A DNA stretch of 64,000 nt, taken from the NCBI GenBank assembly GCA_964410625.1, contig CAYPHY010000016.1, forward strand, positions 1 to 64,000, written 5' to 3'. The translations under genes were made by a program, and so were the position numbers. The notes beneath the pieces are model-generated. The model saw only the letters and a program-made list of their open reading frames with translations. It was not told the origin of the DNA and did no database searches. Shown here piece by piece: positions 53,191 to 61,188 of the stretch. The stretch's first letter is position 1. Each line of letters starts with the position of its first letter. The stretch comes from CAYPHY01 sp964410625 (GTDB lineage: Bacteria; Chloroflexota; Anaerolineae; Promineifilales; Promineifilaceae).

Positions 53191-53568
53191 TCATAATCCC
53201 AAGTTAAAACGTAGTGCTTTATCTACCTCTCGTAACTTAGATGCGCTTAGCCGCCCAATTGGCCGCACGGCCGTCTCCCCACGAGGAGATCGAAGACGAC
53301 TATCCCGGCCGCTCTGGTGGATTGTCACCATTTGGGCGCAATTGATCGCACTGCGCTGTGGAAGCCCACTTTCTTCCGGCTCAATCACAACGACAAAAGG
53401 AAAAGGTTTAGACGGGATGGTTCGTGTAATAGCAACAACAACCGTTGTTGGACTGTATTGATTCCCTATATCGTTTTGCACCACAAGGGCTGGTCGCAAC
53501 CCTCCCTGCTCACTTCCTTTAACTGGTTCAAATTCAGCCCAATAAATTTCGCCCCGCTTAACTGGCAT
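53191..53568 (-). CDS. MazF/PemK-type toxin
   Basis: About 125 residues from the ATG at 53568 (MPVKRGEIYWAEFEPVKGSE), which overlaps the antitoxin gene by 11 bases. The family pattern is clear: RPALVVQNDIGN, TTVVVAITRTIPS, NCAQMVTIH, GRLSASKLREVDKAL. MazF proteins are ribosome-independent mRNA interferases. Between the TIH strand and the IGRLS turn there is an extra Arg-rich loop of about 14 residues (GRDSRLRSPRGETAV) that most relatives lack; it lies near the RNA-binding face and could change target choice. Transcribed after its antitoxin from the autoregulated promoter at 53.9 kb. Confidence 0.9.
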   Translation of the reverse strand: MPVKRGEIYWAEFEPVKGSEQGGLRPALVVQNDIGNQYSPTTVVVAITRTIPSKPFPFVVVIEPEESGLPQRSAINCAQMVTIHQSGRDSRLRSPRGETAVRPIGRLSASKLREVDKALRFNLGL

Positions 53569-53833
53569 CCCAATACTCCTCCATACTTCCCCAAGCTTCC
53601 GAAGCGGCTTGACCACTTGCAGCAGCAAACTCGATCGCTTCATTAGCATAAAACTGATACCCTTCGGCCGCCAATTTTTCTTCTTCCAGCTTTTTAATCA
53701 TCGCCAGCGCAGAAGAAATGACTTGGCTCCGACTGGTTCTTGATTGAATGGCATGTTGATCAGCAAACTCTACTAAATATTCAGGTAGAGAAATAGTGAT
53801 CTTGCGTACGGCGGTTGATTGTTCAATATCCAT
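53558..53833 (-). CDS. Ribbon-helix-helix antitoxin of MazEF-type pair
   Basis: A 91-residue protein: VRKITISLPEYLVEFADQHA is the DNA-binding strand and helix A, SRTSRSQVISSALAMI is helix B, and an acidic C-terminal tail (YQFYANEAIEFAAASG) would bind and block the toxin. The gene overlaps the toxin gene by 11 bases, typical of coupled translation. An AGGAG lies about 10 bases upstream of the ATG. The palindrome at 53901-53925 upstream is a likely autoregulatory operator. Confidence 0.88.
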   Translation of the reverse strand: MDIEQSTAVRKITISLPEYLVEFADQHAIQSRTSRSQVISSALAMIKKLEEEKLAAEGYQFYANEAIEFAAASGQAASEAWGSMEEYWDAS

Positions 53834-53900
53834 ATCTTTATGCTCCTATCCTGTTACAGCACATACTTATTTTACTAATCCGATTCCCATAATACAAGTC

Positions 53901-53925
53901 ATACTATTGATAATACTTATAGTAT
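53901..53925. promoter_or_regulatory. Palindromic operator upstream of the toxin-antitoxin genes
   Basis: ATACTAT (53901-53907) and ATAGTAT (53919-53925) form a perfect inverted repeat with 11-base spacing, in an AT-rich stretch that also contains TATACT and TATTAT -10-like words on the minus strand. It lies about 70 bases upstream of the antitoxin start. RHH antitoxins commonly repress their own promoter at such sites. Confidence 0.5.
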
Positions 53926-53933
53926 ACCAGAGA

Positions 53934-56690
53934 TTACAGCATTAATCGCAAATGTTCCAGAAGCATCACGGCCGCCAACGGATCAACATCCACCAGCCCG
54001 TCTATGCGCAAGGTAGATACGAGCAGCACCCCCCGGCCGATCCCCATCCGCTGCACCAACCCCACCGGCCGTCGCAACCAGCCCACAAACAACCCCGCCA
54101 ACACACCATCCGCAAAATCCTCGATGCGGGTCGAGCTAATCACCGTCTCCGGGACGATTGGCGCGAAGCTGAAATCCAAACGGCCGTCCCCCGGCACATC
54201 CCCTCCCCACAAATCCCGCCGGTACCAGGCAAAGCTACTCGCCCAATCCCCCGCCCAGGGCGTGCCGCGCCGCGCTTGCAGCTCCAGCCCCGGCACGGCC
54301 GTCTGCAATGCCTCCGCCCCCTCCGCCAAAAACAAAACCCTTCCCCCCGCCTCCACAAAGCGCAACCCATCCTCATCCAAGGTCGTCACGATCAGTGGGA
54401 CATCTGGCGCGGCCGTCTCCACCACCTGATACCCCGCCCCCCTTAGCTTCTCCGCCAACGCCCCATCCCGACAAGCGACCACCGGCAAGGGCCTTTCGGC
54501 CGCCGGAAACAGACTCAGTCCCAGCCGGTTACGCGCCAGCACCCAGCCGTGTGCATCCCGAACGGAGAAACACAACTCAAACGACTGCGCCATCGTCACC
54601 GCCGGTAACGTCAGCGGCAATGGCTCCAATTCGACAACTTCACCCGCCGCAACCGTGAAAGCAGCAGATTCAGTCAATATTGACCCATCAGCAGAGTCAA
54701 CCCGCAAAACCACATCCTCAATAGCGGCCGCCCCCGCATGAGCGACATGCAGCGTTAGCTCAATCCTTTCCCCGCTCCAACAAGCCAACCGTTCCGTTCG
54801 TGAGATAATCACCGTGTCGGCGTTTAACTCAGCCAAACGATGGTAATACGCCTTCGGCCGCCGCAACATATCCAGCAACCCATTACACTCCCAATGCAAA
54901 TCCGTAAACTCCGTAATCACATACCCCTGAATCGCCGGATGCAGCCGCATTGTCTCAATCTCATACTTTAGCGCCTCAAACTGCGCCCACTGCGACGCCC
55001 GCGCCAATCCCGCATAGTCGCCAAACACCTTATCCAACTGCAACTGCTCAAAGCGCTCGGCCGCCCCCTGCGGATGCACATCCCCCCCACTCCAATTATG
55101 CCCCGTCGCAAACCACCACGGCTCTCCGCCGCCCGGCTCCCCGCCGCCATAATGCGCCACCAACGGCCCAATGTCCGGCAAGCCCCAATTGCCAAACTCC
55201 GACACCACCAACGGCGCACCCTTTTCGCGGTTCGCCTGGTATTCCGCCTCTGGCCCATACAGCCACGACGGCCGCTTGGCAAAATCCTCCACCCAACGCG
55301 CCCACCGCGCCATCCCATCCGGCATTGCCGCATAGTAATGAAAGTCATCTATATCGCTCTGCACATGGACGTTGTGGAAACAGGGGGAGTTGTCCACCAC
55401 CAGCCGCGTCGGATCAAGCCCCTTCACCCACTCAAACATCTCCGCCAACCACGCCCGGTGCGCCGGGTTCTTTTCCAAATCCACCCCCCAACTCTCATTG
55501 ATGATCGTCCAGATCACAATCGAAGGATGGTTCCAATCACGCCCCACCATCCCCGCAATCGTTTCACGGGCGAGGGCGGCGGCCGTTTCCGTCAACTCCT
55601 TCCAATTCGGCAGTTCCGTCCAAATCAACAACCCCACGCGATCGGCCGCCTGATAATAGCGCGGGTCCGCCACCTTGATATGCACCCGCAAACAGTTCAG
55701 CCCCATCTTCCGCGCCTGCCGGAATTGCGCTTCAATATACTCCAGCGAGGGAGGGGTATAAATCAGGTCGGGATAATAATCCTGGTCCAACGCCCCGCGC
55801 AGGTAAAGCGGTCGGCCGTTCAACCACAACTGCCCCGCCCGCGCCTCAATCGTCCGCCAGCCAAACGACTCACTTACTTCATCCCGCCCCGCCTCACTCT
55901 CCAAGACAACCTGCGCCTCATACAGATAAGGCCGGTCAACATCCCACAACTGCGGATCAGAAACATGCAACTTGAATTCAGCCGCCCCGCCCGCCGCCTG
56001 GACAACCTCCTCCCCATCCGCGTCCACAATCGTCACATAAACCACATCCCGCTCCGCCAACGGCCGACTAGCCGCCACCCTTACCACCACATCCCCCGTC
56101 TTCGCATCCGCCGTGATTTTGACCCGTTCGATATAGGCTAACGGCCGCGCCTCCATCCACACCGGCTGCCAGATACCGCTCAATTGCCCATACCAGCTTT
56201 GCTTGCCATGCGGGATTTCCGCAAATCGCACCTCGCCACCATCACCATCAACCGGCGGGTCAAAAACGCGGACGACCAACACATTCTCCCCCTCGGCCGC
56301 CAGCAAATGCCCCACCTCAAACTCAAACGGCAAATACCCCCCCTCATGCTCCCCCACAAACACCCCATTCAGCCACACCCGCGCCTGATAATCCACTGCC
56401 CCAAAATGTAAAATCACCGCTCCGCTTCGCCAATCCGCAGGCGTCCGAAACGTGCGCCGATACCACGCCGTCCCCGCCGCCAACCGCAACGCCTCAACCT
56501 GCGCCTGCCACGGCCCCGGCACGCCAATCGGCCGCCACCCTCCTCTCTCTTGAATCAGGCCACTATCCCCAAAAAAGTAAAAATCCGCGTCATCCGCGTC
56601 TTCATCCGCGCCATCCGCGTAACCATAACCACCCTCATCATAAAAAAACTGCCACTCACCATCCAGCGACAAACGCGAGCGAGAAATCAT
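53934..56690 (-). CDS. Glycoside hydrolase family 2 enzyme
   Basis: About 918 residues from the ATG at 56690 (AGGAG about ten bases upstream). Order: jelly-roll sugar-binding domain (AWYRRTFRTPADW, VWLNGVFVGEHEGGYLPFEF), immunoglobulin-like domain, and TIM barrel with acid/base Glu in WTIINESWG and nucleophile Glu in GYVITEFTDLHWE, then C-terminal beta domains. Retaining beta-galactosidase, glucuronidase or mannosidase activity is known in the family. No signal peptide. Residues about 22-45 contain an insert (GYADGADEDADDADFYFFGD) encoded by a stuttered ATCCGCG word, which interrupts the first domain. It lies upstream of the toxin-antitoxin genes. Confidence 0.88.
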   Translation of the reverse strand: MISRSRLSLDGEWQFFYDEGGYGYADGADEDADDADFYFFGDSGLIQERGGWRPIGVPGPWQAQVEALRLAAGTAWYRRTFRTPADWRSGAVILHFGAVDYQARVWLNGVFVGEHEGGYLPFEFEVGHLLAAEGENVLVVRVFDPPVDGDGGEVRFAEIPHGKQSWYGQLSGIWQPVWMEARPLAYIERVKITADAKTGDVVVRVAASRPLAERDVVYVTIVDADGEEVVQAAGGAAEFKLHVSDPQLWDVDRPYLYEAQVVLESEAGRDEVSESFGWRTIEARAGQLWLNGRPLYLRGALDQDYYPDLIYTPPSLEYIEAQFRQARKMGLNCLRVHIKVADPRYYQAADRVGLLIWTELPNWKELTETAAALARETIAGMVGRDWNHPSIVIWTIINESWGVDLEKNPAHRAWLAEMFEWVKGLDPTRLVVDNSPCFHNVHVQSDIDDFHYYAAMPDGMARWARWVEDFAKRPSWLYGPEAEYQANREKGAPLVVSEFGNWGLPDIGPLVAHYGGGEPGGGEPWWFATGHNWSGGDVHPQGAAERFEQLQLDKVFGDYAGLARASQWAQFEALKYEIETMRLHPAIQGYVITEFTDLHWECNGLLDMLRRPKAYYHRLAELNADTVIISRTERLACWSGERIELTLHVAHAGAAAIEDVVLRVDSADGSILTESAAFTVAAGEVVELEPLPLTLPAVTMAQSFELCFSVRDAHGWVLARNRLGLSLFPAAERPLPVVACRDGALAEKLRGAGYQVVETAAPDVPLIVTTLDEDGLRFVEAGGRVLFLAEGAEALQTAVPGLELQARRGTPWAGDWASSFAWYRRDLWGGDVPGDGRLDFSFAPIVPETVISSTRIEDFADGVLAGLFVGWLRRPVGLVQRMGIGRGVLLVSTLRIDGLVDVDPLAAVMLLEHLRLML
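56583..56630. repeat. ATCCGCG stuttered word inside the GH2 gene
   Basis: Five near copies of (C)ATCCGCG(TC) follow one another and encode the acidic stretch ADGADEDADDADF near the N-terminus of the GH2 protein. The length of the insert keeps the frame open. Confidence 0.8.
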
Positions 56691-56708
56691 CAATCATACT
56701 CTCCTAAA

Positions 56709-56838
56709 AATCTTAGCGCCTTTGCGTGAGACTCTTATTCATATCCTACAAATCTTAGCGCCCTTCGCGCCTTTGCGTGAGCTTCCTCTTCACAGCAACC
56801 CGATTTGCCAAATCGCTGTAGCGCGATTTTCCAAATCG
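56709..56838. repeat. CTTTGCGTGAG word copies and two CGATTT-NNN-AAATCG palindromes
   Basis: Upstream of GH2, two direct copies of CTTAGCGCC..TTTGCGTGAG (56713-56730 and 56755-56781) are followed by CGATTTGCCAAATCG (56801-56815) and CGATTTTCCAAATCG (56824-56838), two almost identical 15-base palindromes eight bases apart. No gene is present here. Confidence 0.8.
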
Positions 56839-56900
56839 CCCGCGAAGTATAAGAACAAGCCCCAATCGAGGCAAAAAGCAACCAAAGCAACCAGCCAAAC

Positions 56901-56946
56901 AAAAACCCGGCTCTGGGCGGCGTATCTGCCACCACCCAGAGCCGGG
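56901..56946 (-). terminator. Rho-independent terminator of the PPC/DNRLRE gene
   Basis: Read on the minus strand, CCCGGCTCTGGG (56946-56935) pairs exactly with CCCAGAGCCGGG (56917-56906) and is followed by TTTTT. It lies about 40 bases after the stop of the gene that ends at 56984, the right place for an intrinsic terminator. Confidence 0.85.
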
Positions 56947-56983
56947 CCTCTTCTAAACCATCACCCTGCTGGCTATTACGCTA

Positions 56984-59050
56984 TTACTCAGTCGTAATCA
57001 CCAACTCCGGCGAATGGACGCCTTCCTTACTACTATAAAACACAATGTTTTTGTTCCCATTGCGCAGGGCAAAACTGTAAGTGCCATTGCCCGCAACGGC
57101 CGCCGTCACATCCAGTTCCACCCACTGCCCATTATTCGCCGCGCCCACACTGTCCAGCGCCACATCACTGATCGCCGGAGCATTGTTCCACGTCAGTCCA
57201 CCCTCCGTCCAGGCGCCGCCGCTCGAATACTCATTGCTAACCGCATAGACACTACCTCCATCCGGCCCCGCATCCGTCACATAGAGCCGCAAAGTCGCGC
57301 TCTCCACCGCCCCACTGAGGCCACTGACGTTGAACTTGAGATAGCTGTTCATATCGGCCGCCGCATCCTTGACCTTGATCGAGGGGTTGCTCCCATACTT
57401 CGTCGTCGGCTTGGCCGAATTGACAAAGGTGTCATCACTCGGCGTAAAGGATGCTCCGTCCCCACCGGGAGGAGGGGTCGCCTCGCCCCAGGCCGGGCCA
57501 ACCGACAGGCCGGTAATCGGTTTCGGGAAGCCAAAGTCCGCCCGCTTGGCTTGCGGCAACAAGATATTCAACGTGTCGTCAAAACCGATCAGGTCGCCTT
57601 TCGCCACCTGCACATAGGTCGTCGGCCATCCCGTGTGATTCAGCAAGCGATAGTTTTTATTCAAGGTGAGCAGCAGGTCGGCCGTCCAGCTACCCGTCTG
57701 GTTGTCATCCAAAACGATAGCGGCCGCGCCCACATTCTGCCCATTCAGATTCCGTGCGACATCGTTCCCATCAAAGTACAACGACCACGCCCCGCCCGGA
57801 TGAAACCTTAGTAAGTCCTCATCCGCGCCATTCAGCGTGCCACCCCCTTGTTCTGGCACCGAAGCCGCGCCCAGCGTGCTGATCAGCAAATCGCCGCTCG
57901 TTGTGAGCGCAATCGCGTCAACCGCCTCCTTGGCCGTCGTCAGGCCCACCTCGTTGCCCCTCAGATACCACTCAAACTGCCCGGTCGTCGTTTCGCCCAA
58001 AGTCGTCGGCACAAAACGCACAATATCCTGCGGCAATACCTTTCCCAGCGTGCCCAGTACCTGCGCCTTCTTCAAGGAGATGAGGATGCTCCCATCACTC
58101 ATCATTTCAAAGCCGCCCAATTGCGCCGTCAAACCCACATCCTCGCCATCAAACACCTTCTGCCATGCGCCGGACGCATCATTCGCCAGGATGTCGTTTG
58201 TGCCAAAACTGACGCCACTCGCCTTCCCCTGCTTCAACCCCGCTACATAGAGGCTCATGCGTTCCAACGAAAGCTGATACGCCATCGGTGTGTTCGGCGA
58301 TTGATCGCACAAGTCCGGATACCAGGCAAAGATCGAATACCGGCCGGTCGTCGGCAGCACCACCCGCACTTGCGAATGACCTTGCTCCAGCCGGGCCATC
58401 GCGTGTAAGTCATCACTATCCAGCGATACCACGCGAAAATCAATGATCTCCGCACCGTTGTTCTCTAAATGGATGTCCGCAACCTGACCGGCAACCCCTT
58501 CAAACACATAGTAATCATAGTCGGAAGGCCAGTCAAATAGACCATCAACCATTTCCCCAAAGGCAATTGGCGTCGGATTCTCCTCTGAGTTCGCCAGCTC
58601 ACCAGCCGAGTGCAGCGCGGTAAACAGCGTGTAATCACCCGTAACTTCAAAAGGCTCGCCTTGCATGTTGGTATAGCGGATATAGTAGGTCCCTGTCGAG
58701 GGGGCGGTAAAGGCTGGGATAACGGCTCGCGGCCAGATATTTTGATCCTCGGCCAGCAGGTTCCCCTCGGCATCATACACCGATAGGTGGTACCACAAAT
58801 CATCCTCAACACAACTTTCGGCCACCAGGTAAAGCGTTTGCCCGGCCGTCAGTTCTATGCTAAAGAAATCCACATCATCAATCGAGTTATTCCTCGCCAT
58901 CGTTTCACCCAACGTGATTGGCGTTGCCTGCCCCATGGTGTCGTTGGGTTCGATTTCGGCCGTCGTCGGCGCGGCCAGCGCAACAGCCGCCGTCCCGCCA
59001 ACAACCAAAACCGCAATCAAAAGTAAACTAAGTATTCGCTTTGCATTCAT
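56984..59050 (-). CDS. Secreted protein with PPC domain and C-terminal DNRLRE domain
   Basis: A 688-residue exported protein: signal (ILSLLLIAVLVVGGTAAVALA), then a PPC-type beta-sandwich (EIEPNDTMGQATPI, DVDFFSIELTAGQTLYLVAE, GTYYIRYTN). A middle part of two or three calcium-independent propeller-like repeats follows (ILISLKKAQVLGTLGKVLPQD, LLISTLGAASVPEQG). The C-terminus is a DNRLRE/CBM96-like domain (DTFVNSAKPTTKYGSNPSI, YLKFNVSGLSG, GLTWNNAP, WVELDVTAAV). Such domains are often associated with polysaccharide binding. The same C-terminal domain ends the neighbour at 59153-60577. No catalytic residues were recognised. Confidence 0.82.
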   Translation of the reverse strand: MNAKRILSLLLIAVLVVGGTAAVALAAPTTAEIEPNDTMGQATPITLGETMARNNSIDDVDFFSIELTAGQTLYLVAESCVEDDLWYHLSVYDAEGNLLAEDQNIWPRAVIPAFTAPSTGTYYIRYTNMQGEPFEVTGDYTLFTALHSAGELANSEENPTPIAFGEMVDGLFDWPSDYDYYVFEGVAGQVADIHLENNGAEIIDFRVVSLDSDDLHAMARLEQGHSQVRVVLPTTGRYSIFAWYPDLCDQSPNTPMAYQLSLERMSLYVAGLKQGKASGVSFGTNDILANDASGAWQKVFDGEDVGLTAQLGGFEMMSDGSILISLKKAQVLGTLGKVLPQDIVRFVPTTLGETTTGQFEWYLRGNEVGLTTAKEAVDAIALTTSGDLLISTLGAASVPEQGGGTLNGADEDLLRFHPGGAWSLYFDGNDVARNLNGQNVGAAAIVLDDNQTGSWTADLLLTLNKNYRLLNHTGWPTTYVQVAKGDLIGFDDTLNILLPQAKRADFGFPKPITGLSVGPAWGEATPPPGGDGASFTPSDDTFVNSAKPTTKYGSNPSIKVKDAAADMNSYLKFNVSGLSGAVESATLRLYVTDAGPDGGSVYAVSNEYSSGGAWTEGGLTWNNAPAISDVALDSVGAANNGQWVELDVTAAVAGNGTYSFALRNGNKNIVFYSSKEGVHSPELVITTE

Positions 59051-59101
59051 TTTTATCGCTCCATGCAGAACTTCCCAAACTTATCCCTCCCCAATTTCGA
59101 A

Positions 59102-59135
59102 CCCTGCCCCCATAGATTAAAATATAGGGGCAGGG
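59102..59135. terminator. Hairpin between the two secreted-protein genes
   Basis: CCCTGCCCC (59102-59110) and GGGGCAGGG (59127-59135) pair perfectly over nine bases with a 16-base AT-rich loop, shortly after the stop of the upstream gene. There is no T-run, so it may stabilise or only weakly terminate the transcript. Confidence 0.5.
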
Positions 59136-59152
59136 CTTCTCCCACCAAACAT

Positions 59153-60577
59153 CTATTGCACGGTAACGATCAACTCCGGCGCTTTCACGCCCTCTTTGCT
59201 ACTGAACTTAATCAAATTGGTCGAGGAGTTACGGATGGCGAAGCTCACCCGGCCGTTCTCCTCCGCCATCGCCTGAATAACGGCCGCCGTCACATCCACC
59301 TCCACCCATTGATTCTTCTTCACCTTGCCAAACTGGGCGATTGGCGTGCCGCTGATCGTCGGTGCGTTGTTCCAGTTCAGCCCCGTCTCCAACCAGAAGG
59401 TGCTCGTCCCAGCATAGTAGCTCGACACCGCATACAACGCGCCACCATCCGGCCCGGGGTCCGTCACATACAGCCGCAACGTCGCTTGCTCAATCGTCCC
59501 CGTGACGCTATTGACATTAAACTTGATGTAGCTAACCGTATCCTTCGCCGCATCCTTCACCTGCAGCACCGGCTTTGTGCCAAAAACCTTCGTCGGCTTC
59601 CCTTGCAGCACATAGGCGTCATTGGTCGGCGTGAAGCCGACAACCGGCTCTTCGGCCGCCGTCGCTTGCCAATCCGGCCAGTAATCATGCCCCGCGCTGT
59701 TTGACAGATTGACCAGATTACTGCCGTTGGCATTCATCTCATAAATCTGGAGCTTGCCATTCGCTCCGTCTCGCGAGAAAACAATCTTCGTTCCATCAGG
59801 CGACCATGCTGGCATCCAATCGAACCCTACCCGGTTTGTCAGCCGGGTACGGCCGCTGCCGTTCGCATTCATCACAAAAATCTCTTCATTGTCGCCTGAC
59901 AGCGTGCTCACAAAGACCAGTTTCGCCCCATCCGGCGACCAGTTTGGATCATCATCAAAACTGTCATTGTTGGATATGTTCGTCTGGTTGCTGCCATCAG
60001 CATCCATCACATAAATCTGGCTATTACCAAATGGCGGGCTTGAGCTTGGGTTTCGACTAAAGGCGATTTTTGTCCCATCCGGCGACCATGCGGGTGCATA
60101 GTCATTCCCGCTGGTCAGTTGGGTCAAATTGCCGCCATCAGCGTCCATCACATAAAGCCCCGCCTCGCCGCTAAAGACGATCTTTGACCCATCTGGCGAC
60201 CAAGCCGGTTCTTCATCATGCCCGGCCAGAGTGGTCAGCCGCGTCTGGTTGCTGCCATCCGCATTCATCACAAAAATCTCGTACTGCCCTTTTTTGCGGT
60301 TGCTGGCGAAAACAATTTTTGTTCCATCCGGCGACCAGGCGGGGCTAAGGTCATTCGCCGCTTTGTTGGTCAGCCGCACCTGTCCGCTGCCATCGGCGTT
60401 CATCACATATACATCATGCTGGCTGCCAACACGCGTGCTACTAAACACAATCTTCCCATTTGCGCCGGGAAAGGCGGCCTGGACGGGCGAAGTGGATGCG
60501 CCAGGAAGTGATATAGCCAATAGGCCAACCACCAGCGCGACAATCAAAGGTAAACTGCTCAATCGTTTTGTCTTCAT
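59153..60577 (-). CDS. Secreted PD40 (TolB-like) propeller protein with DNRLRE domain
   Basis: A 474-residue exported protein. Signal (LIVALVVGLLAISLPGAS), then six to seven PD40 repeats of the form AWSPDGTKIVF, each followed by a VMNADGS-type turn and TRLT (for example GQVRLT and NQTRLT), giving a complete propeller of about 280 residues. The C-terminal about 150 residues are a DNRLRE-type beta-sandwich (DAYVLQGKPTKVFG, YIKFNVNSVTG, GLNWNNAPTI, WVEVDVTAAV) matching that of the downstream gene. The TolB-like propeller is not linked to Tol proteins here, so it is more likely a surface or extracellular adhesin. Start at 60577. Confidence 0.83.
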   Translation of the reverse strand: MKTKRLSSLPLIVALVVGLLAISLPGASTSPVQAAFPGANGKIVFSSTRVGSQHDVYVMNADGSGQVRLTNKAANDLSPAWSPDGTKIVFASNRKKGQYEIFVMNADGSNQTRLTTLAGHDEEPAWSPDGSKIVFSGEAGLYVMDADGGNLTQLTSGNDYAPAWSPDGTKIAFSRNPSSSPPFGNSQIYVMDADGSNQTNISNNDSFDDDPNWSPDGAKLVFVSTLSGDNEEIFVMNANGSGRTRLTNRVGFDWMPAWSPDGTKIVFSRDGANGKLQIYEMNANGSNLVNLSNSAGHDYWPDWQATAAEEPVVGFTPTNDAYVLQGKPTKVFGTKPVLQVKDAAKDTVSYIKFNVNSVTGTIEQATLRLYVTDPGPDGGALYAVSSYYAGTSTFWLETGLNWNNAPTISGTPIAQFGKVKKNQWVEVDVTAAVIQAMAEENGRVSFAIRNSSTNLIKFSSKEGVKAPELIVTVQ

Positions 60578-60722
60578 AATCTTCTACACCAGTTCCTTTC
60601 CCGGCCCTTTACCGGGTCTAACTAAAATCTTTTCGCAGACAAAGCCCCTTGTTGTCCATCCTCTTTCGCCCAATTCCCAATACACCTATACCTATGGTTT
60701 GGTACAGGAATCCTACTCAATC

Positions 60723-60742
60723 AGCGTGTAATTAGCGTGTAA
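60723..60742. promoter_or_regulatory. Pair of AGCGTGTAA direct repeats, 11-base period
   Basis: Two exact 9-base copies at 60723-60731 and 60734-60742 are spaced by one helical turn, about 150 bases upstream of the secreted propeller gene. This fits tandem binding of a regulator dimer. It could equally be a member of the local word-repeat family. Confidence 0.35.
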
Positions 60743-61069
60743 CTTTCCCAAACAAGCACACAAACACGCCCCACCTTGTGGTAAAATCACCAGGACATAC
60801 GTGTTTTTGACACGAATTGCACGAATAACACGAATTTTGTCTTCAATTTCGTGAAATCCATGTCGAAAAAATTAAACTGTATAACTCCTGATCACAAAAA
60901 CATCAGCTACAACTTCATTTCTACACTGTTTTTGCACTCCTTGTAAAAGCCAAAGAGAGGACGCACATCAACACAGATCCCTAGAAAAAATCAGCGTAAA
61001 CCCGCGTACTATCAGCGAAAATCAGCGTTCCCTCTGAAAGTGTAACCATAGTCAACATAGTGATTTCTA

Positions 61070-61098
61070 TATTGGCCCTGGGTATGCTATTCTATAAT
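61070..61098 (+). promoter_or_regulatory. Candidate promoter of the two-component operon
   Basis: A perfect -10 TATAAT (61093-61098) lies about 90 bases before the kinase ATG. A weak -35 (TATTGG at 17-base spacing, or TTGGCC at 15) precedes it. The -10 is convincing, the -35 not. Confidence 0.4.
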
Positions 61099-61188
61099 TG
61101 TCATGATGACTGCACTTCCTAATTACAGGCCATACAGCAACTGGTCCAAAAACTCAACAACCGTTGGCCCAGCCTGGAAAACGATGAT

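Larger units (their letters stand above)
60578..61188. other. Gene-free divergent stretch, 611 bases, rich in word repeats
   Basis: This spacer separates the minus-strand secreted proteins from the plus-strand two-component genes. It holds a 9-base direct repeat AGCGTGTAA (60723 and 60734), CACGAAT words (60812-60840), AATCAGCG words (60988-61030) and a TATAAT at 61093-61098. Immediately before the kinase start, 61122-61188 is open in frame with the kinase and reads as protein-like (LQAIQQLVQKLNNRWPSLEN) but has no ATG, so a longer kinase with a rare start is possible. Confidence 0.6.

Noticed and set aside
55074..56141. Long open frame (355 codons) on the plus strand inside the GH2 gene
   Set aside because: Its product is Pro/Arg/His-rich without family motifs, and the opposite strand carries a complete GH2 enzyme with catalytic residues. 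It is an antisense shadow of GC-rich codons.
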